Shown in pieces: positions 1 through 9,539 of a DNA stretch of 24,810 bases. The stretch is from Conidiobolus coronatus NRRL 28638 (Eukaryota > Entomophthoromycota > Entomophthoromycetes > Entomophthorales > Conidiobolaceae), in the NCBI GenBank assembly GCA_001566745.1, contig KQ964449.1, forward strand, positions 25,762-50,571. The letters run 5' to 3'. How positions within the stretch are numbered: position 1 is the stretch's first letter; every line of letters begins with the position of its first letter. Both the position numbers and the translations under genes were made by a program. A model generated the notes under the pieces. That model was not told the DNA's origin. It worked only from the letters and a program-made list of their open reading frames with translations, and searched no databases.

Positions 1-45
1 ATCTATATCTGGGTTTGACCAAACTTCACGAATAGGACCTATGTA
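1..45 (-). CDS. Possible 5'-edge exon of a gene running off the left end (partial)
   Basis: On the minus strand the first 45 or so bases are open and read protein-like (YIGPIREVWSNPDID), with clearly higher GC than the 400 bases to the right. No ATG lies in this frame nearby. A TAG just before GTCC at about position 41 (minus strand) could be a 3' splice site, so this may be an internal exon of a gene that continues outside the window. The plus strand is also open here for about 100 bases, so strand is uncertain. I do not recognise the protein. Confidence 0.25.
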
Positions 46-410
46 TTTAATCTTGTTATTTTTAGAGCTTGAATTTTTTCTTATATTTATAATATAATAG
101 CAAACTGCATATATAATAATATTTACTTTAAAAATCTTTTCAAAAAATTCAATTTTTATGTTAATATTATTGCCAAATTAGTAAAAACTTACAAATATTA
201 TATTAAATATTAAATTTAGTTAAAATTATTTTTATTATTTACTTGCTGTCACTAAATTTATCAATTTCTTTGCTGAAGTTGATTGTTTATAATGAACTGT
301 TTTAAATTTATTGCTGATTGTAATTTCAATTAATGAATAATGTGTAAAGGAGCGATTTACTATGCTAGGATATGCAAAATATTTCTTATATATGCTATAG
401 AATTTTGTAG

Positions 411-417
411 TATAAAA
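411..417 (+). promoter_or_regulatory. TATA box of the first Ser/Asn-rich secreted protein gene
   Basis: TATAAAA lies 93 bp before the ATG at 504. Three other genes in the window have a TATA-like box 79-96 bp from the start codon, which supports the call. The leader then carries AATTTAATCTT-type sequence that is also present in the leader of the paralogue at 2436. Confidence 0.5.
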
Positions 418-503
418 TAGTCAAGTTACACTTGTGTAAAATATATCAATAATAATTTAATCTTTTACTTAGTTAAATATTATCCTAATCTAATTTAATC
501 TCT

Positions 504-1091
504 ATGCAGACCTTCACCATTGTTGCTACTCTCATCGCTATCATTGCCGCTGCCCCTCAATCCTATGGTCAGTCAGCAATCTCTTATACTCTTCCAGCTA
601 TCATCGTTCCTCCTCACGGTGTTTCATCTTACGATGCAACTTCTCAAGCTTCTACTTCAAGTGGATCAACCAGCACTGTTGACTCTGAAGTACATGCTGG
701 GACTAATAGCAACTTTGGTCAATCCATTACTAACTCTGGAGCTATTGGAACTAACTATGCCAATCAAGCTTCCACTTCTAACACTGTTGGAGGATCTCAA
801 ACTCAATACAGTTCTGCTACTAACACTCCATCTTACGGCTCTTATGATTCTTATGGACCAATCAGTTCAGGCCAATCTCAAACTGTAGGAGGATCAGTTA
901 CCAACTTTGCTAATTCTGTTAACTCAGGAAGCAGTGTTGTTGGAGGATTTGTCACCCAAGGCGTTAATGGTAACTCATACACCAACAATCAATTATCCAG
1001 CGGAGGTAGTACCACCGTTACCAACTCTGCTAACGCCGCATCAGCCTATGGTGGTTCTAGCTGGTCTAAACCAGCTACTAACTACTACTAG
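504..1091 (+). CDS. Secreted Ser/Thr/Asn/Gly-rich protein, tandem copy 1
   Basis: A 195-residue intronless protein. Residues 1-17 form a clean signal peptide (MQTFTIVATLIA then AIIAAA, likely cleavage before PQSYG). The mature chain has no cysteine, no membrane segment and no GPI tail, and is built from Ser, Thr, Asn, Gly, Ala and Tyr. Three related segments (TNYANQA..VGG..TQ, TNFANSV..VGG..TQ, TNSANAA..YGG) suggest a degenerate repeat of the kind that forms beta-solenoid or amyloid-like structures; this is inference. The N-terminal 45 residues are Pro/Tyr-rich. Many codons end in C (AAC, ACC, GCC) in an AT-rich genome, which suggests strong expression. AATAAA follows the stop at 1098. I do not recognise a named family; a cell-surface, spore-coat or adhesive role is plausible but unproven. 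Confidence 0.85.
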   Translation: MQTFTIVATLIAIIAAAPQSYGQSAISYTLPAIIVPPHGVSSYDATSQASTSSGSTSTVDSEVHAGTNSNFGQSITNSGAIGTNYANQASTSNTVGGSQTQYSSATNTPSYGSYDSYGPISSGQSQTVGGSVTNFANSVNSGSSVVGGFVTQGVNGNSYTNNQLSSGGSTTVTNSANAASAYGGSSWSKPATNYY

Positions 1092-1103
1092 CTATTTAAT
1101 AAA

Positions 1104-2340
1104 TTTATTTACACTTACACCTTATAATAACTCACTGATCTAATTCTTTGATATTCGGTTTTGTATATTAAATATTTAATTATAATAAACGATTTAGCTC
1201 TAATCTATTTTACATAAATTACCAATAATCAATACTTCTATGTTAAATTATAATATTATTATTAACGAATAAATAAAACAATATTATACCGGTTATTATT
1301 CTATTATCTTTACCTTCTGTTTAATTTTAATTAATAATTAATAATTATTTTTATATTATAATATGCTTATTCATTCAAGCTTGTATAAAGTCATTATATC
1401 TAATTTATAATAGCTCAAATTAGACATATTGATAATAAGATTGATTCTTTCAATTTGGTATTTCATCTCTATATTTTATATTATAAATATTAATTAATCA
1501 ATTTTTTATAATACTTAGCACTTCTTAAGCATTAATATAGTATTAATATAAATGCAACTAATAATCAAATTAAATTTTTTGTATTTATTTTTTATCAATG
1601 GATGAATACTTAATAACCAATTATTCTTAAATTCAAGTAAAAATCTTGTAAAATTCATAATACTATCTGGAATTGCAGTTTTCAACCCTGCAAATTCTAG
1701 AATGAGATATTATAGTAGCTGATATTTAATCTAAATTTCAAAATAAACACCAAATTATAATTTAATTCTAGATGAATCTTTTAACTCTGATTTCGACATA
1801 ATATTAATGAAATATTGTTTTACATTTATAATATTTAATCACTATCATCTAATAACTAATAAACCGCTTTTATTAACTCATATTTTACATTTATTAGGAT
1901 TATCACTTTTAAATATTAAAACACCCAAACTTTTATTACTTTTTACCTTTTAACTAAATTCTTATTAAGTTAAATAAATAAAATAAAAATTATTTGTTAT
2001 TGAATTTAAAATTAGTGGTAATTAGTTAAAATAACATGTACAAAATTGCATATACATCAATATTCATCTATATGTAAGTATATTTTGACTAGTTATTACT
2101 TTGCATTTAATTAAAATTGGAAAATTTTATTTATTAAATTTAATAGGCTGTAATTTAAGTTTTATTTTTAAAAATTACTAATAATTTGAGTCAAGTCTGT
2201 TTATCTATTGGTAAACAATTAAACTCTAATAATAGATTAATTATTTATTATTATAAATTTGCTTTTAAAGCTCAAATTAATGGATACGACTAGGGGGAGA
2301 GGATAGAATGTGTTAAAATGTTGAAAATAGTCTTTATTAA
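1104..2340. other. Intergenic region, no gene seen
   Basis: AT-rich DNA with stops in all frames between the two tandem paralogues. The only GC-rich patch is CTAGGGGGAGAGG near 2291, about 145 bp before the start of copy 2; it contains AGGGG, the core of the yeast stress-response element, but a single match is weak evidence. Apart from short leader motifs the intergenic DNA is not alignable with the region before copy 1, so the duplication is old or only the coding part is constrained. Confidence 0.6.
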
Positions 2341-2356
2341 TGGTTCATTTTATTAA

Positions 2357-2364
2357 TATAAATA
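2357..2364 (+). promoter_or_regulatory. TATA box of the second Ser/Asn-rich secreted protein gene
   Basis: TATAAATA, 79 bp before the ATG at 2436. The leader between them contains TATCAA followed by AATTTAATCTT, as in the leader of copy 1. Confidence 0.5.
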
Positions 2365-2435
2365 AGATAAGATCCATGTTGAAATAAGTATCAAATTATT
2401 AATTTAATCTTAACTATAATCTTAATTTAATTACC

Positions 2436-3023
2436 ATGCAGACTTTCACCATTGTTGCTACTCTCATCGCTACCATTGCCGCCGCCCCTCAATCTTATGC
2501 TAAAGCTCCCGTCTCTTACACTCCTACTGCTATCACCGCTCCTCCTCACGGTGTTTCTTCTTACGGATCAACTTACCAAGCTGGTTCATCATCTGGATCA
2601 ACCAGCACCGTTGACTCAGAAGTCCATGCCGGAACTGCTAGCAACTTTGGTCAGTCAATCACTAACTCAGGATCTGTAGGAACCAACTACGCCAATCAAG
2701 CTGCTGCTTCTAACACTGTTGGAGGATCACTTACTCAATACAGCTCTACTACTAACACTCCATCTTATAACTCTTATGGATCTTACGGACCAACCAGCTC
2801 TGGTCAATCCACTACTGTTGGAGGATCTACTACTAACTTTGCTAACTCAGCCAATTCAGGAAGCTCGGTTGTTGGAGGATTTGTCACTCAAGGAGTTAAT
2901 GGTAACTCATACACCAACAGTCAATTATCTGGTGGAGGTAGTACCACTGTTACTAACTCTGCTAACGCTGCCGCTTATGCTGGTGGCTCTAGTTGGTCAA
3001 ACCCTGCTACTAGCTACTATTAA
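2436..3023 (+). CDS. Secreted Ser/Thr/Asn/Gly-rich protein, tandem copy 2
   Basis: A 195-residue intronless paralogue of the gene at 504, aligning without any gap; by hand count about 35 residues differ (about 82% identity). The signal peptide is almost unchanged (one difference in the first 21 residues), and the segment VVGGFVTQGVNGNSYTN near residue 145 is identical in both copies. Most divergence is in residues 22-54, the Pro/Tyr-rich region just after the signal peptide. It also lacks cysteines and a GPI tail. The same repeated TNxANxx..VGG pattern is present. AATAAA lies at 3039. Same strand, 1.3 kb downstream of copy 1: a direct tandem duplication. Function unknown; likely an abundant secreted or wall-associated protein. 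Confidence 0.85.
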   Translation: MQTFTIVATLIATIAAAPQSYAKAPVSYTPTAITAPPHGVSSYGSTYQAGSSSGSTSTVDSEVHAGTASNFGQSITNSGSVGTNYANQAAASNTVGGSLTQYSSTTNTPSYNSYGSYGPTSSGQSTTVGGSTTNFANSANSGSSVVGGFVTQGVNGNSYTNSQLSGGGSTTVTNSANAAAYAGGSSWSNPATSYY

Positions 3024-3044
3024 TTTATTATTTAGTTGAATAAA

Positions 3045-3917
3045 TATTTATTATTCATTTAAACTTATAAGACAAATGTATTTGTTTTAATATTAAAACA
3101 ATATATAAATTATAAATACTTACACTTATACATATACTCGATAGTTATAAACATTACTATTATTTTAAATCATGATTTTTTTAACTTTTATACTTGAATA
3201 TAATTTTTAATTTGAGCTTGAAGAATATTGATGAGAATTTGAATTAATTCTATTAACTTTTTATAATCAATAATCATTATAATAGCTTTGTGATAAAAAT
3301 AATAGATTATTTATTATGTAATATATAGAATAAATTATTATATCTAAATGTATTAATTATTTTTTAAACTACAACTTGATTCAAAATGACAATTACTATA
3401 TACAGCTTAAATACTATTATTTTTCTATTAATATATTATACTATTTTTTATTGTATTTTATTTTATTATATGCATATCAGAAAAAAATTATTAAAATTCG
3501 ATTTAATAAATGTCCATAATATCTCAAATATAGTTTTTTCATTTAATACTAGCTTACGTCATTATATTTCATTGCTATATTCTATTATAAGTAAAATACA
3601 AATAATAGGTAATCTAATAAAAGCATTGTCAAATAAAATAATAATTAAAAAAAAATTTATTTGCGCAATTATGATATTTATTTATATGATAAAAATCTTA
3701 AGTTGTGGTTAATTAATTATTATTTTATTATAAAAAAATATATATAGAAAAATATAGAAAAATTAAATAATAAAGATGTATAAAATCTTTGAGGATATTG
3801 TAATAATATTAAATATAAAGCTAAGTATTCAAAGAAAATCTGCAATAAGACGATACAAAGTATACAAAGAAGATAATAATCTATTATAATCGAATATTTA
3901 ATAAGCTGACTTATCAA
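3045..3917. other. Intergenic region with one doubtful open frame
   Basis: Very AT-rich. An ATG-initiated frame of 108 codons (3386-3712) is open, but it is almost wholly Ile, Leu, Lys, Asn, Tyr and Phe, as expected of random AT-rich DNA, and has no recognisable domain. An equally long open frame on the other strand reads straight through the tRNA-Arg at 3918, showing that such frames arise by chance here. I do not count either as a gene. Confidence 0.5.
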
Positions 3918-3990
3918 GGTTCCATGGCCAAATGGATAAGGCGCTTGACTACGGATCAAGAGATTCCAGGTTCGATCTCTGGTGGAATCG
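3918..3990 (+). tRNA. tRNA-Arg(ACG), copy 1
   Basis: A 73-nt cloverleaf: acceptor GGTTCCA pairs with TGGAATC (one G-U), D arm GCC..GGC, anticodon arm CTTGA-CTACGGA-TCAAG with anticodon ACG, T arm CCAGG-TTCGATC-TCTGG, discriminator G. No intron. The T-stem has a T in place of the C found in the other three copies in this window, giving a G-U pair; it is therefore slightly diverged but should still fold. The A and B boxes (internal pol III promoter) are intact. Confidence 0.95.
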
Positions 3991-4085
3991 TGAATATAAA
4001 TATACTTTTTCAATGTTTTTAATATTATTCTAAAATTTATTGTGATAAATATATAAAGTAATAAAATCAATATTTACACTGTATA

Positions 4086-4339
4086 TGAAAGATTTTAGTT
4101 ACCTCAATTCAAATTTGGGATGGTCTCAGTTCAAATATTAATTATTTTATATCCGAATTTTCATCGTGTATAGCCATTATTTAATAAAGAATTGGCGATA
4201 ATATTAATATACTATAATATCAAATTTAATTAATATAAGTTAATATTTAATAAGCTTTAAGAAAATAAAAATCAAAAATATTGCAAGCTTTCCATATAAA
4301 AAATTTGGGATAAATTTACCTCGTTATAACTAGAATTTT
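4086..4339 (-). mobile_element. Inverted-repeat element family A, copy A1 (MITE-like)
   Basis: About 254 bp, flanked by TA dinucleotides. Read on the minus strand it aligns with copy A3 (12837) along most of its length: the segment TTTATATGGAAA..CAATATTTTTGATTTTTA and the later ATGAAAATTCGGATATAAA are shared. One end reads TGAAAGATTTTAGTTA and the other, inverted, AAAATTCTAGTTATAA. No coding capacity. It lies 95 bp from tRNA-Arg copy 1. Confidence 0.55.
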
Positions 4340-4408
4340 TATTATATCTATTTGTATAAATATAACATAAAAATTAATTTTATTTTCTAATTGTAAAAAG
4401 AAATTTTA

Positions 4409-4481
4409 TGCCTTCTACGTGAATCGAACACGTGACCTTCCGCTTACTAGGCGGACGCTCTGCCAACTGAGCCAAGAAGGC
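4409..4481 (-). tRNA. tRNA-Thr(AGT)
   Basis: A 73-nt cloverleaf on the minus strand: acceptor GCCTTCT with AGAAGGC, D arm GCTC-AGTTGGCA-GAGC, anticodon arm TCCGC-CTAGTAA-GCGGA with anticodon AGT, T arm ACGTG-TTCGATT-CACGT, discriminator A. No intron. It sits between elements A1 and A2. Confidence 0.95.
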
Positions 4482-4550
4482 TTAATTTTTTTATTATAAT
4501 CTAAATGTTTATTTCAATCCTGTCCATATGATTTATGTTATATGTTGTTA

Positions 4551-4800
4551 ACTTGAGAGGTTCTAGATAAACACACTAAATTTTGTTTAAAATTTTTTAT
4601 AGATCAAACCCTTATTATTAATTATTTTTATTCCTTAAACTGTATTAATATATTATTTTTTTAAAGTTGATTTTATTCATGAAAATTCATTATAAATTTT
4701 TTGCTTAAATAACGGATTAATCATTATTAAGTCGCCTATACGATGTTAAATTTTTGTATAGACTTCATACACTTTTGATCAATCTAACTAATATTACTTA
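4551..4800 (+). mobile_element. Inverted-repeat element family A, copy A2 (degenerate)
   Basis: The left part (TTGAGAGGTTCTAGATAAA, then AAATTTTGTTTAAAATTTTTTATA) matches the left end of copies A3 and A5; the right part (CATACACTTTTGATCAATCTAACTAA) weakly matches their right ends. The interior is eroded and the right boundary is approximate. It starts 70 bp past the tRNA-Thr. Confidence 0.35.
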
Positions 4801-5680
4801 TATACACTTAAGACTTTTAATTTGACGGTGTTCAATTAATAATTTTAAATATATTGCTTCCTTTTTGTTAAACTTAAATAAAAATATTTTTACTTTCCAG
4901 TTATTTTTTAACCATCATCTTTTTTACTTATTATTACTAATAAATCCTATAAATATTTCTATAATATATTATACATGTTATAAGGAGCACAGATAAGATA
5001 CTAGATATAAAAGCATACTAAAATCCACAGATTAGCTGAATTTGAATATACTGCGGCAAATACTAATGTATTTAATATAATACTTGCTATATACTAATGT
5101 ATAAAAAAGTACTTAGAAATATACCCGAAAGCCCCTCAAATTCAATACATAAGCGGTATAGACTCAAAACCAGTCCTCTAGTCAAGAATATAAAATAATA
5201 AGAAAACCTCACTTCTATATATCAAAGAATAAAAATTTCCTATCCAATGAACTCAGAACGAGTACACAAATAAGAAAAAAACTATGATCAAATTATTATT
5301 CACAGGGACTAAGTTTAAATGATTAACCATAATGGGCTTAGTTCCGAAATTATATAGTTAAATATATTAATTTTTTTTGATTTGAAATACTCAAAAAGTA
5401 TCAATATATTTTGAATGTATTAAATTTAATAGGTTAATATTCTATCAAATACGCTTTTATTAGTTATTATAAATAGTATTTTATATTGATAAGGCAATGA
5501 TAATTAATTTGTAACGTTTCAAGTATATATACTCTACTCAAGAACCCTTAATTTTCATAACATATAAAATATTTATTTAATTATAGGTAAATTTTCTTCA
5601 GTTAAACGTTTTATAAAAACTAATTAGGTAGAGGATTCAAAGCTTAATTAGATTCCTTGAATTTACTTATTTTATTTTTA
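4801..5680. other. Intergenic region, no gene seen
   Basis: Stops in every frame. The part at 5030-5290 is less AT-rich and unusually rich in C over G on the plus strand; its complement is open for about 40 codons but shows no ATG, splice pattern or known motif. Confidence 0.5.
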
Positions 5681-5688
5681 TATAAAAG
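5681..5688 (+). promoter_or_regulatory. Candidate TATA box of the two-pass membrane protein gene
   Basis: TATAAAAG, 215 bp before the ATG at 5896, followed by a pyrimidine-rich tract (about 5714-5740: TTGTTTTCTCTTTTTTCCAT). The distance is longer than for most other genes here, so the leader would be long, or another start site is used. Confidence 0.35.
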
Positions 5689-5895
5689 GATAGCTGATCT
5701 TCAAAACTTTGAAGTTGTTTTCTCTTTTTTCCATCCCTTTTTTGATTTAAGCCATCTCTTGTTATTATACCGCACCTTGGCTTGAATAATAATTTATTTT
5801 TTGCTTAAGTCTTCTAAATTATTATAGATTTTATCCAAGCTGAAAAAAATATTAAAAAAATATTTTTGTAATTAATTAGAATTTTTATTGTTATT

Positions 5896-7598
5896 ATGTT
5901 TATATTTCCTACTTTATTACCTCAAAATGAAGTTAATGATGATAGTAAATGGAAATCAATTTATAAGCAGGATCAGTTCACACTTCAGTCGTATTTAATA
6001 GATCAGATTAGGAGTAGATTCTACTATAGAATTGTTCTTGGAACTCATCCAGCATATAAAGGTAACACTGGAATAGTATTTATTATGCTTTAAATTTATT
6101 AACTTTAGCTTAATTAGTCGCTGAAAGTGACCAATTGGAGCAAATAGAAGCGGAATTCAGTTTCTTTGTTGATAGGCTCATGGTAGGACTTCAGGATGCA
6201 AAAGCCAGTCACTTGGTAAAATTAATTAGGAGCGAATTTTCAAATTTTCCCGATCAATCGTCAAAACAATATTTATCCGAAGATGATGAAAATAACTGTC
6301 AAGGGGCTCAACATGTATTATCTGATTTTGACACTGTTAACGATCAAATACCTAACTTAGACCCACCTAGTACAGGCTCTTCATCATCATCTTCCCATAT
6401 GTCAGATTTAATGAGTACTTTTAATGGAGCAGAACTTAATTGGGATTGTAGACCAACTTCGCTAAATATGATGAATACTATGAGTACAAATTCAGCGAGA
6501 AGTGATTCTAATAATAGCCAACTTAGTGAAAACTCAGCAAATAATATCGGTCAAAGTAGCCAGTATTCAAAAAACTTAAGTCAATTACCTATTCCAGCGT
6601 GGATACAGCCTTATATTAATTTAATCATAGAAGGCGCAAGTCAATTAACAATTATTGTTAACAGAAATTTACACGCTGCAGCTCATCGTTATGAGAATAA
6701 TGCCTTAGCCCTTCCTTTGCAACTTTTGTCTTTGCTAGCTTATCCTCCTCCAGATACAAAACCAACCTATCATACACTTAGAGAAATTGAAACAGTTTCT
6801 AGCAGACGCCAAGCTGTAGCTGTACTGACAGCGTTCTGCCTTGTAGTTAGATACTGCTCATTTGATCTTTTTATAATTATTGTAATATTAGCTAACTTAG
6901 CTATGCTATGGGCGTTAAAAAACTCAGCTCGCTTAAATATGATGATTGCTAAAAATTGCGTAAAGTCAAGAGTTGGCACGGCTAAACAATGGGCAGGTGG
7001 CTGGTTCAGAAGTGGACCTTCAAAAACTTCCGAGCAACCAGCTGCTAATCCAACTTCGCCAAAAAGTCCGAACCAAGAGCAGCAAAGATATTCAACTAGA
7101 AAAGAAACGATTGAAGTAGATAGCTTAAAAGATTTTTCTGCTCAAGGATACGCTCAATCTACCAAAATTCAAACACCATTACTAAAAAAGACAATATTTT
7201 TCAAATCAAAAACACCGCAACCACAACCACTTCAATACTCACAATCTTCAGATGTTAACAATGGCGAAAAAACGAGTAGATATCCAATGATTTTAAATCG
7301 CCTATCAAGAGCAAATTCTCTCTCAACTCAAAACGATTCTAATCAAACTGGAAGAGGATGGTTCCGAGGCTCTCGCAGAAGACGCAACTCAACAAATGTA
7401 TATAATGAAAAAGAAAACGATGAAACTTCATCCCAGAGATATAGCGAACCCTTACTTGGAATGGGAACAGTGACTGTAAACGAGCCTCAAGAATTACAGT
7501 TTGATTTGGGAATTAAAAATGCTCAAAAAACTAAAATTCGTACGATTAACATTAACTCTAATGCTGAAGGCATAGATACTACGGCCATAAAAATTTAA
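5896..7598 (+). CDS. Conserved-looking two-pass membrane protein, two exons
   Basis: Exon 1 is 5896-6061, the intron 6062-6117 (56 nt, GTAACA..TTAG), exon 2 6118-7598. Splicing joins ..HPAYK to V-AESDQLEQ in frame (phase 1); the nearer AG at 6108 would give an immediate stop. The product is 548 residues. Residues 1-105 are a charged, probably helical domain; about 110-215 are Ser/Asn-rich and probably disordered; 215-285 form a conserved-looking block (AHRYENNALALPLQLL, YPPPDTKPTYHTLREIE); two hydrophobic segments lie at about 289-306 and 308-327, likely a membrane hairpin; the remainder is a basic, Ser/Gln-rich tail. A GWFR motif occurs twice, once just after the hairpin (AGGWFRSG) and once before a run of arginines (GWFRGSRRRR). 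No catalytic motif is visible. I recall similar uncharacterised proteins in other early-diverging fungi but cannot name a family; an ER or organelle membrane-shaping or tethering role is only a guess. Confidence 0.8.
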
Positions 7599-8110
7599 GC
7601 ATTATTTTTTATAATCACCCCATATATATTAAAGTAAATCATTAAAAATCTTTAAACCCAAATACATGTCAAACAGCATGCCAAACATCTTGCTTAATGC
7701 ATTTTGCCATGTTAACTTTTTAGTACTAAATTATCAAGAAATAACCATTGTTTCACAAAGCAATAATTCGCATTAATTAAGCTGTAATTTTAGCATAAGT
7801 TTAATACCGCTTAAATTTCTCTTTAATTTACAAGGAGCTAGCCCTCCACACAATCTACATCCCTTTGAATTTATCACTAAATTAAATAGGTGAAGATTTT
7901 AATAATAATTAAAAAGAATGTTAATAAACAACCCTTTTTAAAAGATTAATTTGATGATTACTATTAAATGAAAGTGTCAAGCCATAATTGAGTTTTCAAA
8001 CAAATAGCTTAAATATTAGAATTTTGAGACTAGTTTAGGAGAATTTACTAATTTGACCTCATGTAACATAATTAACGCCTAAAGTTTCGAAAAGGGGATA
8101 TGCTCTCTAA
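7599..8110. other. Intergenic region, no gene seen
   Basis: AT-rich, stops in all frames. Near 8092 an AAAAGGGGATAT stretch lies about 25 bp before the TATA box of the next gene; AGGGG is the stress-response element core in yeast, weak evidence alone. Confidence 0.5.
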
Positions 8111-8116
8111 TTTTAG

Positions 8117-8124
8117 TATAAATA
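8117..8124 (+). promoter_or_regulatory. TATA box of the cysteine-rich surface protein gene
   Basis: TATAAATA, 96 bp before the ATG at 8213, the same distance class as for the genes at 504, 2436 and 10943. Confidence 0.5.
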
Positions 8125-8212
8125 CTTCTTTACTTCGCTTGAATAATCTAAAACTATTTCATTTCAAAAAATTATTATTATCATATTAATTAATCATTAA
8201 ATATCTATCAAA

Positions 8213-8742
8213 ATGAAATTCAATTACTTAATTACACTTGTAGCCCTCTATAACTGTCAAACTTCCGACGACGATGTACGTAACGCAACTTGTGAATCCA
8301 ATATCAATACCTGTTCTACTATTTGTGCAAATAATAATTCTACAGCTACTGTAAATAAGTGTGACCCTCAAACTTATAACTTCCAATGTACTTGTAAGAA
8401 CTATACACCGCCTCAAGACAGTAAGCTCCAATACTATCAAATATCTAAAATATATATTAATTTTTACTTTTAGTGAACACATTCCCTGCAGCTTATCAAG
8501 CCTGTTACGACAAGAAATCAGACTGTGTATCTAAGTGTGGTGGTGACTCCAGCTGTTCTACTCAGTGTGCTGCTACTTATCAATGTATTGCTAAAGATGT
8601 TAACGATGGAAAAACTGCTAAGCCCCCCACCAGTTCTACTAAAACAAGTTCTCAAACTTCCGCTCCTAATATAAACGCTGCATCTAATTTATCACCTTTA
8701 TTTGCTGCTACCACAATTGCTATATTGTTAATGTCAGTTTAA
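8213..8742 (+). CDS. Secreted, GPI-anchored 12-cysteine surface protein, DUF7707-like, two exons
   Basis: Exon 1 is 8213-8420, the intron 8421-8473 (53 nt, GTAAGC..TTTTAG), exon 2 8474-8742. The split codon A|TG gives Met, so the join reads ..TPPQD-M-NTFPAAYQAC.. in frame; the product is 158 residues. Residues 1-17 are a signal peptide. The mature domain (about 23-110) has twelve cysteines: pattern C-x5-NTC-x3-C..C..C-x-C before the intron and C-x6-C-x3-C-x5-C-x3-C-x5-C after it, which should form six disulfides. N-glycosylation sites (NAT, NNS, NYT) are present. A Thr/Ser/Lys stalk follows, then a hydrophobic tail (LSPLFAATTIAILLMSV) typical of a GPI signal. The cysteine layout resembles fungal DUF7707 proteins, wall-bound and of unknown function; I recognise this from memory without a search. 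AATAAA lies at 8800. Confidence 0.8.
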
Positions 8743-8805
8743 ACACTGATAGTTTTAGTCATTCGACTCGAGTATTTACGCCTCTTGGCATAAATGATAA
8801 ATAAA

Positions 8806-9466
8806 AATTTAATTATATGTAACACTATATATTAAGCTTAGATTTTCACTTGTTATTTAATAATAATATATATTTTGAAGTATAGTAATCATATACGTTA
8901 GAATTGATTAGTTTTTACAATATTTATTTATAGCCATATTAAATTATTATATAATAATCTATTAATAGTAAAAACCACTCAAATATTTAAAATTTTATTA
9001 CTAAAAAATCAGGTTATTTAGCCTATTTTTTATAAAACAATTTCAATTTAACAAATTTTCTATATTTATTTACTTGGCAGAGACAAATAAATAAACCTCA
9101 ACAAACGCATGAGTTAAATAAAAGTAAAATAGAAAAGTATGGATATATAGATTTACTCGCTCTTATTATTACTTGTATTTAGCGTTATTAATAAATTTGA
9201 ATTCGTAGAATTTTGTAATTTGACTATATTTATAGATATATTGTTTCACTTTTCGGTCAAATTATTATGCACCTCTTGGCTCAGATATTAATAAACGCCA
9301 TTAAAAAATACTCATCATTATATCATTATTAATTTCGTCGAATTAACTAGTATAAAATATTGTTTATTTCAAGCGAGATTTAATAAGTAATACCTTAAGA
9401 TAAACAATAATATTTTCAATATTAATGAGAGACTATAAAAAGTTTTGAAAAAATGAGTAATCAACT
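8806..9466. other. Intergenic region, no gene seen
   Basis: AT-rich DNA with stops in all frames and no element that I could match to the repeat families described elsewhere in the window. Confidence 0.5.
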
Positions 9467-9539
9467 CGATTCCACCAGGGATCGAACCTGGAATCTCTTG
9501 ATCCGTAGTCAAGCGCCTTATCCATTTGGCCATGGAACC
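9467..9539 (-). tRNA. tRNA-Arg(ACG), copy 2
   Basis: A 73-nt cloverleaf on the minus strand, identical to copies 3 and 4: acceptor GGTTCCA/TGGAATC, anticodon ACG, T arm CCAGG-TTCGATC-CCTGG, discriminator G. Its upstream flank differs more from those of copies 3 and 4 than these do from each other. Confidence 0.95.

Noticed and set aside
520-888. Leu-rich frames overlapping the two secreted-protein genes (also 907-1143, 2452-2679, 2719-3039)
   Set aside because: Shifted-frame shadows of the real genes; Leu/Thr-rich because CT-rich codons are read out of frame.
3386-3712. 108-codon open frame with an ATG
   Set aside because: Composition is almost only Ile, Leu, Lys, Asn, Tyr, Phe and Ser, with no domain or signal; an equally long frame on the other strand crosses a tRNA, so chance frames of this size exist here.
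3720-4070. 116-codon minus-strand frame
   Set aside because: It reads antisense through tRNA-Arg copy 1 and into repeat-adjacent DNA; the middle is simply the complement of the tRNA.
6062-6108. Shorter intron in the two-pass membrane protein gene, using the AG at 6108
   Set aside because: The join gives a TAA stop at once; the AG at 6117 keeps the frame.
6770-6979. 69-codon minus-strand frame inside the two-pass membrane protein gene
   Set aside because: Antisense shadow of the coding exon.
8228-8482. 84-codon minus-strand frame opposite exon 1 of the cysteine-rich gene
   Set aside because: Antisense shadow; the plus strand has signal peptide, cysteine pattern and a phase-consistent intron.
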